A stretch of DNA of 54,596 nucleotides from Bifidobacterium stellenboschense (GTDB taxonomy: Bacteria; Actinomycetota; Actinomycetes; Actinomycetales; Bifidobacteriaceae), in contig NZ_JGZP01000023.1 in NCBI RefSeq assembly GCF_000741785.1, forward strand, positions 1 through 54,596. The letters run 5' to 3'. The position numbers and the translations under genes were made by a program. The notes under the pieces were generated by a model. That model made no database searches. It worked only from the letters and a program-made list of their open reading frames with translations, and was not told the DNA's origin. This document shows positions 6,982 to 16,242 of the stretch, in pieces (position 1 is the stretch's first letter; each line of letters opens with the position of its first letter).

Positions 6982-9900
6982 ATGGTGAACGAAGCACATA
7001 CCGTGGCGTCGAACCACGATACGAAGCCGTTGCGCGTGGGTTTGGACATCGGCTCCACCACCGTCAAGGCGGTGGTGCTCGACCAGTCCGACTCGCTGAA
7101 GGGCACGCTGTTCTCCGACTACCGCCGCCATCACGCCAACGTGCGCGCCACCGTCGCCGGACTGCTCGTCGACATCCACGCGGAGCTGGTCAAGCTCGGC
7201 CGCGGCGACGAGCCGATCCGACTCGCCATCACCGGCTCCGGCGGCCTCGCGCTCGCCGACAACCTGCACGTGCCGTTCGTCCAGGAGGTCATCGCCGAAA
7301 CCGAGGCGATCGACAAGGAATACCCGCAGGCGGACGTCATCATCGAACTCGGCGGCGAGGACGCCAAGATCACGTACCTGAAGCCCACGCCGGAACAGCG
7401 CATGAACGGCTCGTGCGCCGGCGGCACCGGCGCGTTCATCGACCAGATGGCCACCCTGCTCGACACCGACGCGGCCGGCCTCAACGAGATGGCGAAAAGC
7501 TACGAGAACCTGTACCCGATCGCGTCGCGCTGCGGCGTGTTCGCCAAGACCGACCTGCAGCCGCTCATCAACGACGGTGCCGCCAAGCCGGATCTCGCCG
7601 CCTCGATCTTCACCGCCGTGGCCACGCAGACCATCGCCGGACTCGCCTCCGGCCGCCCGATCCACGGCACCGTCATCTTCCTCGGCGGCCCGCTGTTCTT
7701 CATGAGCGAGCTTCGCGCCGCGTTCCAGCGCGCGCTCGACGGCAAGGTCGACGAGTTCATCGTCCCCACCGACGCCCACCTGTACGTCGCCTACGGTTCC
7801 GCGCTCCAGGCGGACATGGACGTCGACGACGAAGGCCACCATTTCGAGGCGCACACCTGCGACGAGATCCTCAAGCGTCTCGACGAGCTCAAGAACCTGC
7901 CCAGCAACACGCCCACCATGCCGCCGCTGTTCCCCACCGAGGCGGACCGCGAGGCATTCAACAAGCGCCACCACCGCGAGCACGTGCACATCGGCACGCT
8001 GGAGGGCGCGCACGGCCCGCACTTCCTCGGCATCGACGCGGGCTCCACCACCATCAAGGCGACGCTCGTCAACGACGACCGCGAGATCGTGTGGTCGAGC
8101 TACGCGAACAACGAAGGCAGCCCGCTGACCGCCGCCATCAACATCGTCAAGAAAATCCAGTCCGAACTGCCGCCCGAAGCGTGGATCGCCCGCTCCTGCG
8201 CCACCGGCTACGGCGAGGGCCTCATCACCACCGGCCTGCACCTCGACGAGGGCGTCGTCGAGACGATGGCCCACTACCGCGGCGCCGAGATGGTCAGCCC
8301 CGGCGTCACCGCCGTCATCGACATCGGCGGCCAGGACATGAAGTACCTGGCCATCACCGACGGCGTCATCGACTCGATCGCCGTCAACGAGGCCTGCTCG
8401 TCCGGCTGCGGCTCGTTCCTCCAGACCTTCGCCATGTCGATGGGACTGACGATCCAGGAGTTCACGCAGAAGGCGCTCGCCTCCACGCACCCGGTGGACC
8501 TCGGCTCGCGCTGCACCGTGTTCATGAACTCGTCCGTCAAGCAGGCGCAGAAGGAGGGCGCGTCCATCGAGGACATCGCCGCCGGCCTGTGCTATTCGGT
8601 CGTGCGCAACGCCCTGTACAAGGTCATCAAGCTGCGCGACTCCGGCGAACTCGGCGACACGGTCGTCGTGCAGGGCGGCACGTTCCTCAACGACGCCGTG
8701 CTGCGCGCGTTCGAACTGCTCACCGAGCGCGAGGTGACGCGCCCGAACATCGCCGGCCTCATGGGCGCGTTCGGCGCCGCCCTCACCGCCCGCATGCACT
8801 ACGAGGACGCTGCGGACGGCGACGACACCGGCACGGTCGAGCACACGCGCTCGTCGATCCTCACCGGCGACGCGCTCGACGACATGTCGATGACCACCGA
8901 ACGCGACGTGTGCAAGCTGTGCCAGAACCACTGCAAGCTCACCATCACCACGTTCTCCGACGGCTCCCGCTTCGTGACCGGCAACCGCTGCGAGCGCGGC
9001 GGCGACGCGAAGAAGAAGCGCTCCGACCGTCCGAACCTGTACGACTACAAGTACAAGCGCTGCTTCGCCTACCGCAGGCTCACCGACAAGAAGGCCACGC
9101 GCGGCGAGATTGGCATCCCGCGCGCGCTCAACATGTACGAGAACTACCCGTTCTGGTTCACGCTGCTCACCTCGCTCGGCTTCAAGGTGATGATCTCCGG
9201 CCGCAGCTCCCACGAACTGTTCGAGACCGGCATCGAATCGATCGCCTCCGAGAACATCTGCTACCCGGCCAAGCTCGTGCACGGCCACATCAAGTGGCTC
9301 CTCAACAAGGGCGTCAAGACGATTTTCTACCCGTGCGTGAGCTACGAGGACAACCTCGTGCCCAACACGGACAACCACTACAACTGCCCGGTCGTCGCCA
9401 ACTACCCGCTCGTCGTCGGCGCGAACATGCCCGAACTGCGCGGCGAAGGCATCCGCTACATGCATCCGTACTTCAACCTCGCCAACCACGAGCTCATGGT
9501 CGACCGCATCGTCGAGGAGTTCGCGTGGGCGAACGTGACGCGCGAGGAGGCCGAGACCGCCGTCAAGGCCGCCTACGCGGAGGACAAGGTCTTCAAGCAC
9601 GACGTGCAGCAGGAGGGCCTCAAGGCGCTCGCCTATATGAAGGAGCACGACTGCCGCGGCATCGTGCTCGCCGGCCGCCCCTACCACATCGACCCGGAGA
9701 TCAACCACGGCATCCCCGAGACGATCTGCTCGCTCGGCATGGTCGTGCTCTCCGAGGATTCGATCTGCGAACTGCAGCCGGGGGAGAAGCTCAACCTCAC
9801 CGAATTCCTCGCGAAGGGCGAGGAGGATCCGAGGAAGAAGAACGCGAACGGCTTCCGCCACGTCGGCGACCGCAAACTCACCGTCAAACGCATGCCGCTG

Positions 9901-11979
9901 CGCGTCACCAACCAGTGGGCCTACCATTCCCGCCTGTACGCGGCCGCCCACTTCGTCGCCTCCTACCCGGGCCTCGAACTCGTGCAGCTCAACTCGTTCG
10001 GCTGCGGCCTCGACGCCATCACTACCGATCAGGTCGCCGAGATCCTCGCCGACAAGGCCGACGTGTACACGCTGCTCAAGATCGACGAGGTCTCCAACCT
10101 GGGCGCGGCGAAGATCCGTCTGCGCTCGCTCAAGGCCGCCGTCGAGGAGCGCGAGGCGAACAAGGCGCGCCTCGCCGCGGCCGCGTCGACCGCCGCCGGC
10201 ACGTCCGGCGCGTCCGGTGCCGTCGACAAGCACGATCAGGTCGCGGACGTCACCGATGCCGCCTCCCGCAAGGCGCGGGAGAAGGCGGAAGCCGATCTCG
10301 CGGCCGCGAAGGCGGCGCTCGCCGCGGCGCAGGCCGCCGTCGACGCCGCCGAGGCGAAGGTGAAGGCGTCCGGCGCGGCCGGCGACGTCCCGGCGGACGC
10401 GCCGAAGTCCACCGGATTCCGCAGGACCGGCACGAAGGCGCCGACCGCGGGACGCCAGATCCTGCTCGACACGACGATGGCCGCCAACCCGAAGCTCACC
10501 GAGGCGATGCGCAAGGCGTCGAAGCGCGCCGCGAAGCGCGACGTCGAGAACGCGCGTCTCGCCGCGCTCGGCGACGGCACCACGGCGAACGCGACCGGCG
10601 CGAACGGCAAGGCCGCGAAGAAGTCCGGACACAACAACGCGACGATGTCGCGCTACGCGCACCGCGAGAAGTTCCTCAAGGACATGAAGAAGGACTACAC
10701 GATCGTCGCCCCGCAGATGAGCCCGATCCACATGTCCCTCGTCGAGGCGGTCATCCGCTCCGGCGGCTACAAGTTCGACATTTTGAAGCACGCCTCCCGC
10801 GGCGACGTGGAGACCGGACTCAAATACGTGAACAACGACGCCTGCTACCCGGCGATCATGGTCATCGGCCAGCTCATCGACGCAATCATCGAAGGCAAGT
10901 ACGATCCGGACCACGTGGCGCTCGCGATCACACAGACCGGCGGCATGTGCCGCGCGACCAACTACTTCGGCCTGATCCGCAAGGCGCTGGTCGACGCCGG
11001 CTACCCGCAGATCCCGGTCATCGCTATCTCCACGCAAGGTCTGGAGGACAATCCGGGCTTCAAGGCGACGCCGGCGCTGCTGCACCGCGCCGTCAAGGCC
11101 TTGATCCTCGGCGACCTGCTCATGAAGTGCCTGTACCGCGTGCGCCCGTACGAGGTGGAGAAGGGCTCGGCGAACCGCCTCTACGAGCAGTGGGACACGA
11201 TCGTGCGCGAGACGATCGAACACCACGGCTACTCGAAGACGGCCGCGAAGACCCCGTGGCTGAAGAAGGGCTACCTGCCGTACGGCCGCCTCGCCAAGGA
11301 GATCGTCAAGTCGTTCGACGCGCTGCCGTTGAAGGACGAGCCGCGCAAGGTGCGCGTCGGCGTGGTCGGCGAGATCCTCGTCAAGTACCAGCCGGACGCG
11401 AACAACCACGTGGTCGACGTCATCGAATCGCAGGACTGCGAGGCCGTGGTGCCCGGCATCATGGAGTTCATGACGACCCGTCCGTACATCACCGACTGGA
11501 ACGAGAAGCATCTCGGCACCGGCGGCAACAAGACCCTGTACGCGCTCATGCGCTGGGGCCTCGACCGCTACAACGCGCCGATCAAGGCGGCGATCGCCAG
11601 CTCGCACGGCAAGTTCAAGCAGGACGACCCGATGCCCGAACTCGTCGAGAAGGCCGCCGAGGTCACGTCGATCGGCGTGCAGGCCGGCGAAGGCTGGCTG
11701 CTCACCGCCGAGATCCTGGAGCTCATCGAACAGGGATGCCCGAACGTGATCTGCGCGCAGCCGTTCGCCTGCCTGCCGAACCACGTGACCGGCCGCGGCA
11801 TGTTCGGCAAGATCCGCCGCCTGCACCCGGAGGCCAACATCGTCTCCATCGACTACGATCCGGGCGCCTCCGAGGCGAACCAGCTCAACCGCATCAAGCT
11901 GATGATCGCCGCCGCCAAGAAGGCGCACAAGGCGAAGTTCGGCGACGACGAGCCGCAGGGCTTCGTCACCGCCGACTGA
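6982..11979 (+). CDS. Giant 2-hydroxyacyl-CoA dehydratase activator-type (BadF/BcrA) protein
   Basis: 1665 aa. Two ASKHA-fold BadF/BadG/BcrA ATPase domains lie in tandem: the first opens with GLDIGSTTVKAVV (~residue 19) and carries NGSCAGGTGAF; the second opens with GIDAGSTTIKATLV (~residue 350) and carries NEACSSGCGSF. In dehydratase activators these Cys bind the bridging 4Fe-4S cluster. A DUF2229-type domain follows (CKLCQNHCKLTITTF, ENICYPAKLVHGH, FYPCVSYED). Next is an Ala/Lys-rich probable coiled-coil linker (~1050-1220), then a domain resembling the dehydratase D component (NNDACYPAIMVIGQ, TQTGGMCRATNY, FACLPNHVTGRG). Such fused proteins are widespread in anaerobes, including bifidobacteria, but their reaction is unknown. 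An upstream in-frame ATG at 6901 exists; 6982 is chosen for its AAGAGG site and because the extra 27 residues look non-coding. Confidence 0.88.
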   Translation: MVNEAHTVASNHDTKPLRVGLDIGSTTVKAVVLDQSDSLKGTLFSDYRRHHANVRATVAGLLVDIHAELVKLGRGDEPIRLAITGSGGLALADNLHVPFVQEVIAETEAIDKEYPQADVIIELGGEDAKITYLKPTPEQRMNGSCAGGTGAFIDQMATLLDTDAAGLNEMAKSYENLYPIASRCGVFAKTDLQPLINDGAAKPDLAASIFTAVATQTIAGLASGRPIHGTVIFLGGPLFFMSELRAAFQRALDGKVDEFIVPTDAHLYVAYGSALQADMDVDDEGHHFEAHTCDEILKRLDELKNLPSNTPTMPPLFPTEADREAFNKRHHREHVHIGTLEGAHGPHFLGIDAGSTTIKATLVNDDREIVWSSYANNEGSPLTAAINIVKKIQSELPPEAWIARSCATGYGEGLITTGLHLDEGVVETMAHYRGAEMVSPGVTAVIDIGGQDMKYLAITDGVIDSIAVNEACSSGCGSFLQTFAMSMGLTIQEFTQKALASTHPVDLGSRCTVFMNSSVKQAQKEGASIEDIAAGLCYSVVRNALYKVIKLRDSGELGDTVVVQGGTFLNDAVLRAFELLTEREVTRPNIAGLMGAFGAALTARMHYEDAADGDDTGTVEHTRSSILTGDALDDMSMTTERDVCKLCQNHCKLTITTFSDGSRFVTGNRCERGGDAKKKRSDRPNLYDYKYKRCFAYRRLTDKKATRGEIGIPRALNMYENYPFWFTLLTSLGFKVMISGRSSHELFETGIESIASENICYPAKLVHGHIKWLLNKGVKTIFYPCVSYEDNLVPNTDNHYNCPVVANYPLVVGANMPELRGEGIRYMHPYFNLANHELMVDRIVEEFAWANVTREEAETAVKAAYAEDKVFKHDVQQEGLKALAYMKEHDCRGIVLAGRPYHIDPEINHGIPETICSLGMVVLSEDSICELQPGEKLNLTEFLAKGEEDPRKKNANGFRHVGDRKLTVKRMPLRVTNQWAYHSRLYAAAHFVASYPGLELVQLNSFGCGLDAITTDQVAEILADKADVYTLLKIDEVSNLGAAKIRLRSLKAAVEEREANKARLAAAASTAAGTSGASGAVDKHDQVADVTDAASRKAREKAEADLAAAKAALAAAQAAVDAAEAKVKASGAAGDVPADAPKSTGFRRTGTKAPTAGRQILLDTTMAANPKLTEAMRKASKRAAKRDVENARLAALGDGTTANATGANGKAAKKSGHNNATMSRYAHREKFLKDMKKDYTIVAPQMSPIHMSLVEAVIRSGGYKFDILKHASRGDVETGLKYVNNDACYPAIMVIGQLIDAIIEGKYDPDHVALAITQTGGMCRATNYFGLIRKALVDAGYPQIPVIAISTQGLEDNPGFKATPALLHRAVKALILGDLLMKCLYRVRPYEVEKGSANRLYEQWDTIVRETIEHHGYSKTAAKTPWLKKGYLPYGRLAKEIVKSFDALPLKDEPRKVRVGVVGEILVKYQPDANNHVVDVIESQDCEAVVPGIMEFMTTRPYITDWNEKHLGTGGNKTLYALMRWGLDRYNAPIKAAIASSHGKFKQDDPMPELVEKAAEVTSIGVQAGEGWLLTAEILELIEQGCPNVICAQPFACLPNHVTGRGMFGKIRRLHPEANIVSIDYDPGASEANQLNRIKLMIAAAKKAHKAKFGDDEPQGFVTAD

Positions 11980-11986
11980 CGGGGAG

Positions 11987-12027
11987 ACGCCCGCTATCGG
12001 TTTTTCATATAGCCGATTGGCGGGCGT
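11987..12027 (+). terminator. Two-part hairpin after the CoA-activase gene
   Basis: ACGCCCGC...GCGGGCGT outer stem and ATCGG...CCGAT inner stem, with a T-rich loop (TTTTTCATATAG), 8 nt after the stop. The T-run lies in the loop, not after the stem. Confidence 0.5.
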
Positions 12028-12054
12028 GCGGCGGGGCGTGTAGGCACGCTCGCC

Positions 12055-12067
12055 TACGATACCCCTT
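12055..12067 (+). promoter_or_regulatory. -10 box next to the start of the GCL-like gene
   Basis: TACGAT at 12055-12060 ends 7 nt before ATG 12068, and no Shine-Dalgarno is visible, consistent with a leaderless transcript. Confidence 0.5.
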
Positions 12068-13345
12068 ATGGTCACTCCCAGAATCAGCTATGCGCATTTG
12101 CTCGCCAAGCCGAATCCGAAGCATGTCGAGAGCCTCCTGAAGTTCTTCGAGGCGGGATGCTCCAAGCGTGGCACGGGCGGCTTCGGCGTCGAGATCGAGC
12201 ACCTGCCGGTGCACAACTCGGACGACACCGCCGTAAGCTACTACGAGCCGAACGGCATCGAGACGCTGCTCAAACGTCTCGCCCCGTACTACGACGAAAG
12301 CAAGGAGTACTGGGAGAACGGGCATCTGGTGGGCCTCGGCCGCAAGGGCGTCTCCGTCTCGCTCGAACCGGGCGGTCAGGTCGAGACCTCGATCGGCATC
12401 CTGCATCAGCCGTCCGACCTCAACCAGCTGTACGGCCAGTTCCGTCGCGAGGCCGACCCGATTCTCGACGAGCTGGGCTTCCGTCTCGTCAACTACGGTT
12501 ACCAGCCGAAGTCGAGCTTCGCGGACGTTCCCGTCAACCCGAAGGACCGCTACGACGCGATGACCGACTATCTCGGCCGCGTCGGCCAGTTCGGCCCGTG
12601 CATGATGCGCTGCTCCGCCTCCACGCAGGTGAGCATCGACTTCGTCGACGAGCAGGACGCCATCGACAAGATGCGCGTCGGCACCGCCATCGGCCCGATC
12701 CTCGCCTGGTTCTTCCGCAACACCCCGTACTTCGAGGGGCGCGTCAACCCGTATCCGCTGCTGCGCCAGCGCATGTGGGACTACCTCGACTTCCAGCGCA
12801 CCAACGTGATCCCCGGCCTGTACGACCAGCGGTTCACGTGGGAGGACTACGCGATCGACGTGCTGTCCACGCCGCTCATGTTCGCCGACCTCACGCACAC
12901 GCCCGAGGCGGTCGCGTCCGGCGTGAGCCGCAAGGAGCTGCACCGCGCCGCCTTCCGCGAGAACGCGGGCGACGTGTACCCGGACCGCGAGCTCAACGCG
13001 TACGAGATCAACCACATCATCTCCACGCACTTCAACGACGTGCGCCTCAAGAACTTCATCGAGTTCCGTCATTGGGATTCGCTGCCGATCGAGCGCGCGG
13101 AGCGTCTCACCGAGATCATCGCCTCCCTGTACTACGTGCCGTCCAACCGCATCCGTCTCGAAAGCTACTTCGACGGGCTCACCGAGGAGGACGTGTTCGA
13201 GGCGAAGGCGAACATCCAGGCGCACGGCCGCGAATCCAACCCGTACGGCCAGCCGCTCGACTTCTGGCGCGAGTTCCTCGGCCTCGAAGGCCTGCTCGAG
13301 GACGTTCCCGGCGACCCGAAGCACCCGGACGTGTTCCAGCGCTGA
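12068..13345 (+). CDS. Glutamate-cysteine ligase family protein (GCS2-like)
   Basis: 425 aa. The N-terminal GGFGVEIEHLPV and the later SVSLEPGGQVETSIG (~residue 98-112) are the Mg-ATP/glutamate-site signatures of the GCS2/plant-type gamma-glutamylcysteine synthetase family, followed by MRCSASTQVSIDF and EFRHWDSLP. The reaction would be ATP-dependent joining of glutamate and cysteine, or another gamma-glutamyl ligation. No glutathione synthetase is seen nearby, and many actinobacterial members make different products, so a gshA symbol is not given. It ends against the convergent lacI gene with a shared hairpin. Confidence 0.85.
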   Translation: MVTPRISYAHLLAKPNPKHVESLLKFFEAGCSKRGTGGFGVEIEHLPVHNSDDTAVSYYEPNGIETLLKRLAPYYDESKEYWENGHLVGLGRKGVSVSLEPGGQVETSIGILHQPSDLNQLYGQFRREADPILDELGFRLVNYGYQPKSSFADVPVNPKDRYDAMTDYLGRVGQFGPCMMRCSASTQVSIDFVDEQDAIDKMRVGTAIGPILAWFFRNTPYFEGRVNPYPLLRQRMWDYLDFQRTNVIPGLYDQRFTWEDYAIDVLSTPLMFADLTHTPEAVASGVSRKELHRAAFRENAGDVYPDRELNAYEINHIISTHFNDVRLKNFIEFRHWDSLPIERAERLTEIIASLYYVPSNRIRLESYFDGLTEEDVFEAKANIQAHGRESNPYGQPLDFWREFLGLEGLLEDVPGDPKHPDVFQR

Positions 13346-13374
13346 GACGCGTTCCCATGCGTCGCGCATGATTC

Positions 13375-13415
13375 GGGGCGGGATGCCGATGGCGATGCCA
13401 CGGGCATCCCGCCCC
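13375..13415. terminator. Bidirectional terminator between convergent genes
   Basis: Perfect 13-bp stem GGGGCGGGATGCC / GGCATCCCGCCCC with a 15-nt loop, followed by TTGT on the plus strand. It sits between the stops of the GCL-like gene and the LacI gene. Confidence 0.75.
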
Positions 13416-13428
13416 TTGTCGTATCCGG

Positions 13429-14481
13429 TCAGTCGGACGCCTCGTCGTCTGTCCTGCGCGTGGAGGCGCGTCTGACGAGCGTCGGTTCGAGCAGCATCGT
13501 GCCATGCACGTGCGTGATCGGATCATCGAGATAGTCGAGCATCTGCAGCATCGCCTTGCGCCCCATGTCCACGCCGGGCGCCTGCATCACGGTCAGCGGC
13601 GTCGGACTGACGGCCGGCAGGTGCGCGCCCTCCGAGCCGATGACGGCGACGTCGTCCGGCACGCGCAGCACGCCGCGCTCCTCCAGTCCGACGATGATGC
13701 CCACGGCGACCGCGTCCGCGCCGGCGACGATGCCGTCGGGCGCGTCCTCGGGCTTCTCGGACAGCGCGAGTCCCAGCTGATAGCCGTCCTCGACCATGAG
13801 TCCTCCGGAATCGATGACCGTCAGCGTCACATCGCCGCCCGCGGCCATCACCGCCTTCTGTACGCCGAGCTGGCGGTCCTGGATCTGCTCGTAGTCGAAC
13901 GAGTGCGCCGCGAACGCGATGCGGCGGCATCCGGTGCGGATGAGTTCCTCGGCGGCGACGCGGCCCACGGACAGGTTGTTCTCGAGGATCGCGCACGCCG
14001 GCTCGCATCCGTGCGGATGCGAATGGTCGATGACGATGACGGGGATGCCCGCCGCGCGTGCGGCCGCCACGTCCTGCGCGGAATCCTGCACGGTGCTCAG
14101 CAGGATGCCGGCCACCTTCATGTCGATGAGGATTCCGACCAACGCGTGCTGGCGTTCGAGATCGGACGAGGCGTTCAGGGCGATCACCTGCATGCCGTTC
14201 TCCTCGCACACCTCCTGCACGCCTTCGAAGACCGAAGTGAACAGCGAATGCTCGATGTCGGTCATCACATAGCCGATGACCGGCGTGCCCTTGGCGGACG
14301 GTTCCGGCGCGGGCGCGGAACGGCGGGGCACGTAGCCGAGTTCGGCGATGGCGGCGCCGATCTTGGTCTTCAGGGTGTCCGAGACGCGTTCGGGGTAGTT
14401 GAGGTAGTTGGAGACGGTGCCGATGGAGACGCCCGCCCGTTTCGCGACGTCCGACACGCCGACCTTCCTGCGTGCTGGCAT
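13429..14481 (-). CDS. LacI-family regulator of rhamnoside locus 1
   Basis: 350 aa. N-terminal helix-turn-helix and hinge: VGVSDVAKRAGVSIGTVSNYLNYPERVSDTLKTKIGAAIAELGYVP (residues ~6-52). The rest is a periplasmic-binding-protein-like effector domain (IGYVMTDIEHSLFTSVFEGVQEVCEENG ... GIVAGADAVAVGIIVGLEERG). It is transcribed divergently from the MFS-A/GH78/MFS-B operon and is its likely local regulator, presumably responding to a rhamnoside or its product. A lac-type operator sits just upstream of its own start, suggesting autoregulation. Effector identity is unknown. Confidence 0.92.
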   Translation of the reverse strand: MPARRKVGVSDVAKRAGVSIGTVSNYLNYPERVSDTLKTKIGAAIAELGYVPRRSAPAPEPSAKGTPVIGYVMTDIEHSLFTSVFEGVQEVCEENGMQVIALNASSDLERQHALVGILIDMKVAGILLSTVQDSAQDVAAARAAGIPVIVIDHSHPHGCEPACAILENNLSVGRVAAEELIRTGCRRIAFAAHSFDYEQIQDRQLGVQKAVMAAGGDVTLTVIDSGGLMVEDGYQLGLALSEKPEDAPDGIVAGADAVAVGIIVGLEERGVLRVPDDVAVIGSEGAHLPAVSPTPLTVMQAPGVDMGRKAMLQMLDYLDDPITHVHGTMLLEPTLVRRASTRRTDDEASD

Positions 14482-14507
14482 GATGCCTCCTTTGCGGTTC
14501 CGCGGGG

Positions 14508-14524
14508 ATTGTGAGTGCTCACAT
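14508..14524. promoter_or_regulatory. Lac-type operator upstream of the LacI gene
   Basis: ATTGTGAGTGCTCACAT closely resembles the idealised lac operator half-sites (TTGTGAGC/GCTCACAA) and lies 27 bp upstream of the LacI start. It is a probable site for the adjacent LacI-family protein. Confidence 0.6.
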
Positions 14525-14568
14525 CATTGGAACCCCGCCTGTTCATGCCTTCACTGTACGGCATTCAA

Positions 14569-14593
14569 GCGTGAAACATTCAATGAAACACGC
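14569..14593. promoter_or_regulatory. Second palindrome in the LacI/MFS divergent region
   Basis: GCGTG...CATTCAATG...CACGC: nested inverted repeats (outer 5 bp, inner CATT/AATG) with a direct TGAAACA repeat inside. Possible second regulator site between the divergent promoters. Confidence 0.35.
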
Positions 14594-14600
14594 CGGTATT

Positions 14601-14641
14601 TTTCAATCTGGATTGAAATATTCAATTTGAAATGGTATATT
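14601..14641 (+). promoter_or_regulatory. Promoter of rhamnoside operon 1 with overlapping operator
   Basis: TTGAAA (14613-14618) and TATATT (14636-14641) are separated by 17 bp, a near-ideal sigma-70-type promoter. The perfect inverted repeat TTTCAATCTGGATTGAAA (14601-14618) covers the -35, and TTCAATTTGAA (14621-14631) lies in the spacer. Regulator binding here would block the polymerase. The leader to the MFS-A ATG is about 200 nt. Confidence 0.65.
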
Positions 14642-14740
14642 CGTCTTAACGAAATCACCGAGGATTGTCGGCCGGCGATGCGGCGGGTCTGCGGGGAAAT
14701 CGCGAAAGTTCAAGTATTGATGACGATTTGTTGAACCATC

Positions 14741-14782
14741 TGAAAGATTGAAATCGTATTGAAATACTTGAAACAACTGAAA
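14741..14782 (+). repeat. Five phased TGAAA motifs in the operon 1 leader
   Basis: TGAAA occurs at 14741, 14749, 14760, 14769 and 14778, spacing 8-11 nt, in an AT-rich leader between the promoter and the MFS-A start. It could be an RNA-level element or a low-complexity remnant. Confidence 0.5.
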
Positions 14783-14844
14783 TGGAAATCGTCTCCGTTC
14801 CGTACGAAGACGAAGGGAATGGATTCAGCAGTAAGGAAGAACAC

Positions 14845-16155
14845 ATGAACGCTTCAACGAAGCAGGGCAATGGCCTCGGCAAGTACATGCCGCTCGCCTT
14901 CGCCGCCGGCATCGGCTCGATGCTCGGCTCCGGCATCATCGTCGGCCTGTCGGCCACCATCGTCGTCTGGCAGGACGGCCTCGGCCTCGACGCCACGCAG
15001 GTCGGCCTGCTCTCCGGCATCCTGACCTTCGCCATCGCCTTCGGATCCCTGTTCGGCGGCCGCATCGCCGACCGCATCGGCCGCGTCCTGTTCTTCAACT
15101 GGATCAACCTGTTCTACGCCATCGGCGCCGCGATCTGCATCTTCGCCGGCGACTTCACCATGCTGCTCGCCGGCCTGATCGTCGCCGGCCTCGCCTCCGG
15201 CGCCGACCTTCCGGTCTCGATGACCGTCGTCTCCCACGACGCCCCCGACGACGCCACCGCCGCGCGCCTCGTCTCCACCACGCAGGTGTTCTGGCAGGTC
15301 GGCGTGTTCATCTCCTTCATCTGCGCGTTCCTCGTCTCCACGATGTCCGGCGCCACCGGCGGCCGCGTGGTCTTCGCCATCCTCGCCGTGTTCGCCGTCG
15401 TCGCCTGGCTGTGGCGCGTCGCCTCCCCGACCTTCCGCCGCTTCCACGAGGAGGCCGACGCGCGCGACGCCGCCCGCCCAGCCGGCGTCGCCGACGCGGG
15501 CAAGGTGTCCGTGACCAAGGTGCTGTTCGGCGCCGACAGGAAGATCCTGCTCACCTACTTCCTCGCCATCGTGGTCTTCTACTGCGGCTGGAACCTGCTG
15601 GCCAACACCTGGGGCCAGTTCCAGACCTACATGTTCTCCAAAGCCGGCGCCACCCAGTCGCTCGCCACCGGCCTGGGCATCATCCTCAACCTCGTCACCC
15701 TCGTCCTCAACATCATCTTCGCCTCCATCGCCGGCGGCAAGTACCGCAACAAGGCGTTCTTCGCCGGCATCGTCATCAGCGTCATCGCCATGGTGGCCAT
15801 GGCGCTCGGCGGCGCGAACCTGTGGGTCATCGTCGGGGCCACCGCGTTCATGAACCTCGGCTCCCCGCTCGCCGGCGAGGCCATGTACAAGGTGTGGACG
15901 CAGGAATCCTTCCCGATCGAGATCCGCGCCTCCGTGCAGGGCTTCATCAACGGCTTCTCCCGCCTGTGCTGCGGCCTGTTCGCCCTCATCACCCCGGCAC
16001 TCGTGCTGCCCGAGACCATCCAGACCACCATGTGGTGCTTCGCCGGCATCGTGGTGATCGAAGGCATCGCCGGCACGATCATGATCCGTGCCCAGAAGAA
16101 GTACGGCACCGACGAGGAGCGCCAGCTCGCCAAGGCCGCGCAGGCCGCCGCCTGA
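14845..16155 (+). CDS. MFS transporter A1 (rhamnoside locus 1)
   Basis: 436 aa, hydrophobic throughout as for a 12-helix major facilitator permease. It has the MFS loop motif GGRIADRIGRVLFF between helices 2 and 3. It is a paralogue of the transporter at 28632-29948: shared stretches include NLLANTWGQFQTYM and YKVWTQESFP, and the N-terminal SMLGSGIIVGLSATI versus SILGSGIISSLATTL. ATG 14845 has AAGGAAG upstream; the in-frame ATG at 14782 is rejected because it lies in the AT-rich leader. It probably imports the substrate of the downstream rhamnosidase by ion symport; the exact sugar is unknown. Confidence 0.88.
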   Translation: MNASTKQGNGLGKYMPLAFAAGIGSMLGSGIIVGLSATIVVWQDGLGLDATQVGLLSGILTFAIAFGSLFGGRIADRIGRVLFFNWINLFYAIGAAICIFAGDFTMLLAGLIVAGLASGADLPVSMTVVSHDAPDDATAARLVSTTQVFWQVGVFISFICAFLVSTMSGATGGRVVFAILAVFAVVAWLWRVASPTFRRFHEEADARDAARPAGVADAGKVSVTKVLFGADRKILLTYFLAIVVFYCGWNLLANTWGQFQTYMFSKAGATQSLATGLGIILNLVTLVLNIIFASIAGGKYRNKAFFAGIVISVIAMVAMALGGANLWVIVGATAFMNLGSPLAGEAMYKVWTQESFPIEIRASVQGFINGFSRLCCGLFALITPALVLPETIQTTMWCFAGIVVIEGIAGTIMIRAQKKYGTDEERQLAKAAQAAA

Positions 16156-16162
16156 CCCGCCA

Positions 16163-16192
16163 CGGCTCCCCTCCGGAACAGGAGGGGAGCCG
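16163..16192 (+). terminator. Intercistronic hairpin between MFS-A1 and rhamnosidase 1
   Basis: Perfect 12-bp stem CGGCTCCCCTCC / GGAGGGGAGCCG with a 6-nt loop, 8 nt after the MFS stop, with no T-run. It more likely tunes mRNA stability or polarity than ends the operon. Confidence 0.6.
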
Positions 16193-16242
16193 GCCTCGCA
16201 TCGCATGCACCCGAATCCCATCGACAAAGGAGTCCTTCAGCC

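Noticed and set aside
6559..12075. Very long minus-strand open frame opposite the CoA-activase gene
   Set aside because: It is a shadow of the plus-strand gene: high GC in third positions removes stops on the complement, the protein has no recognisable motif, and the plus-strand product has clear domains.
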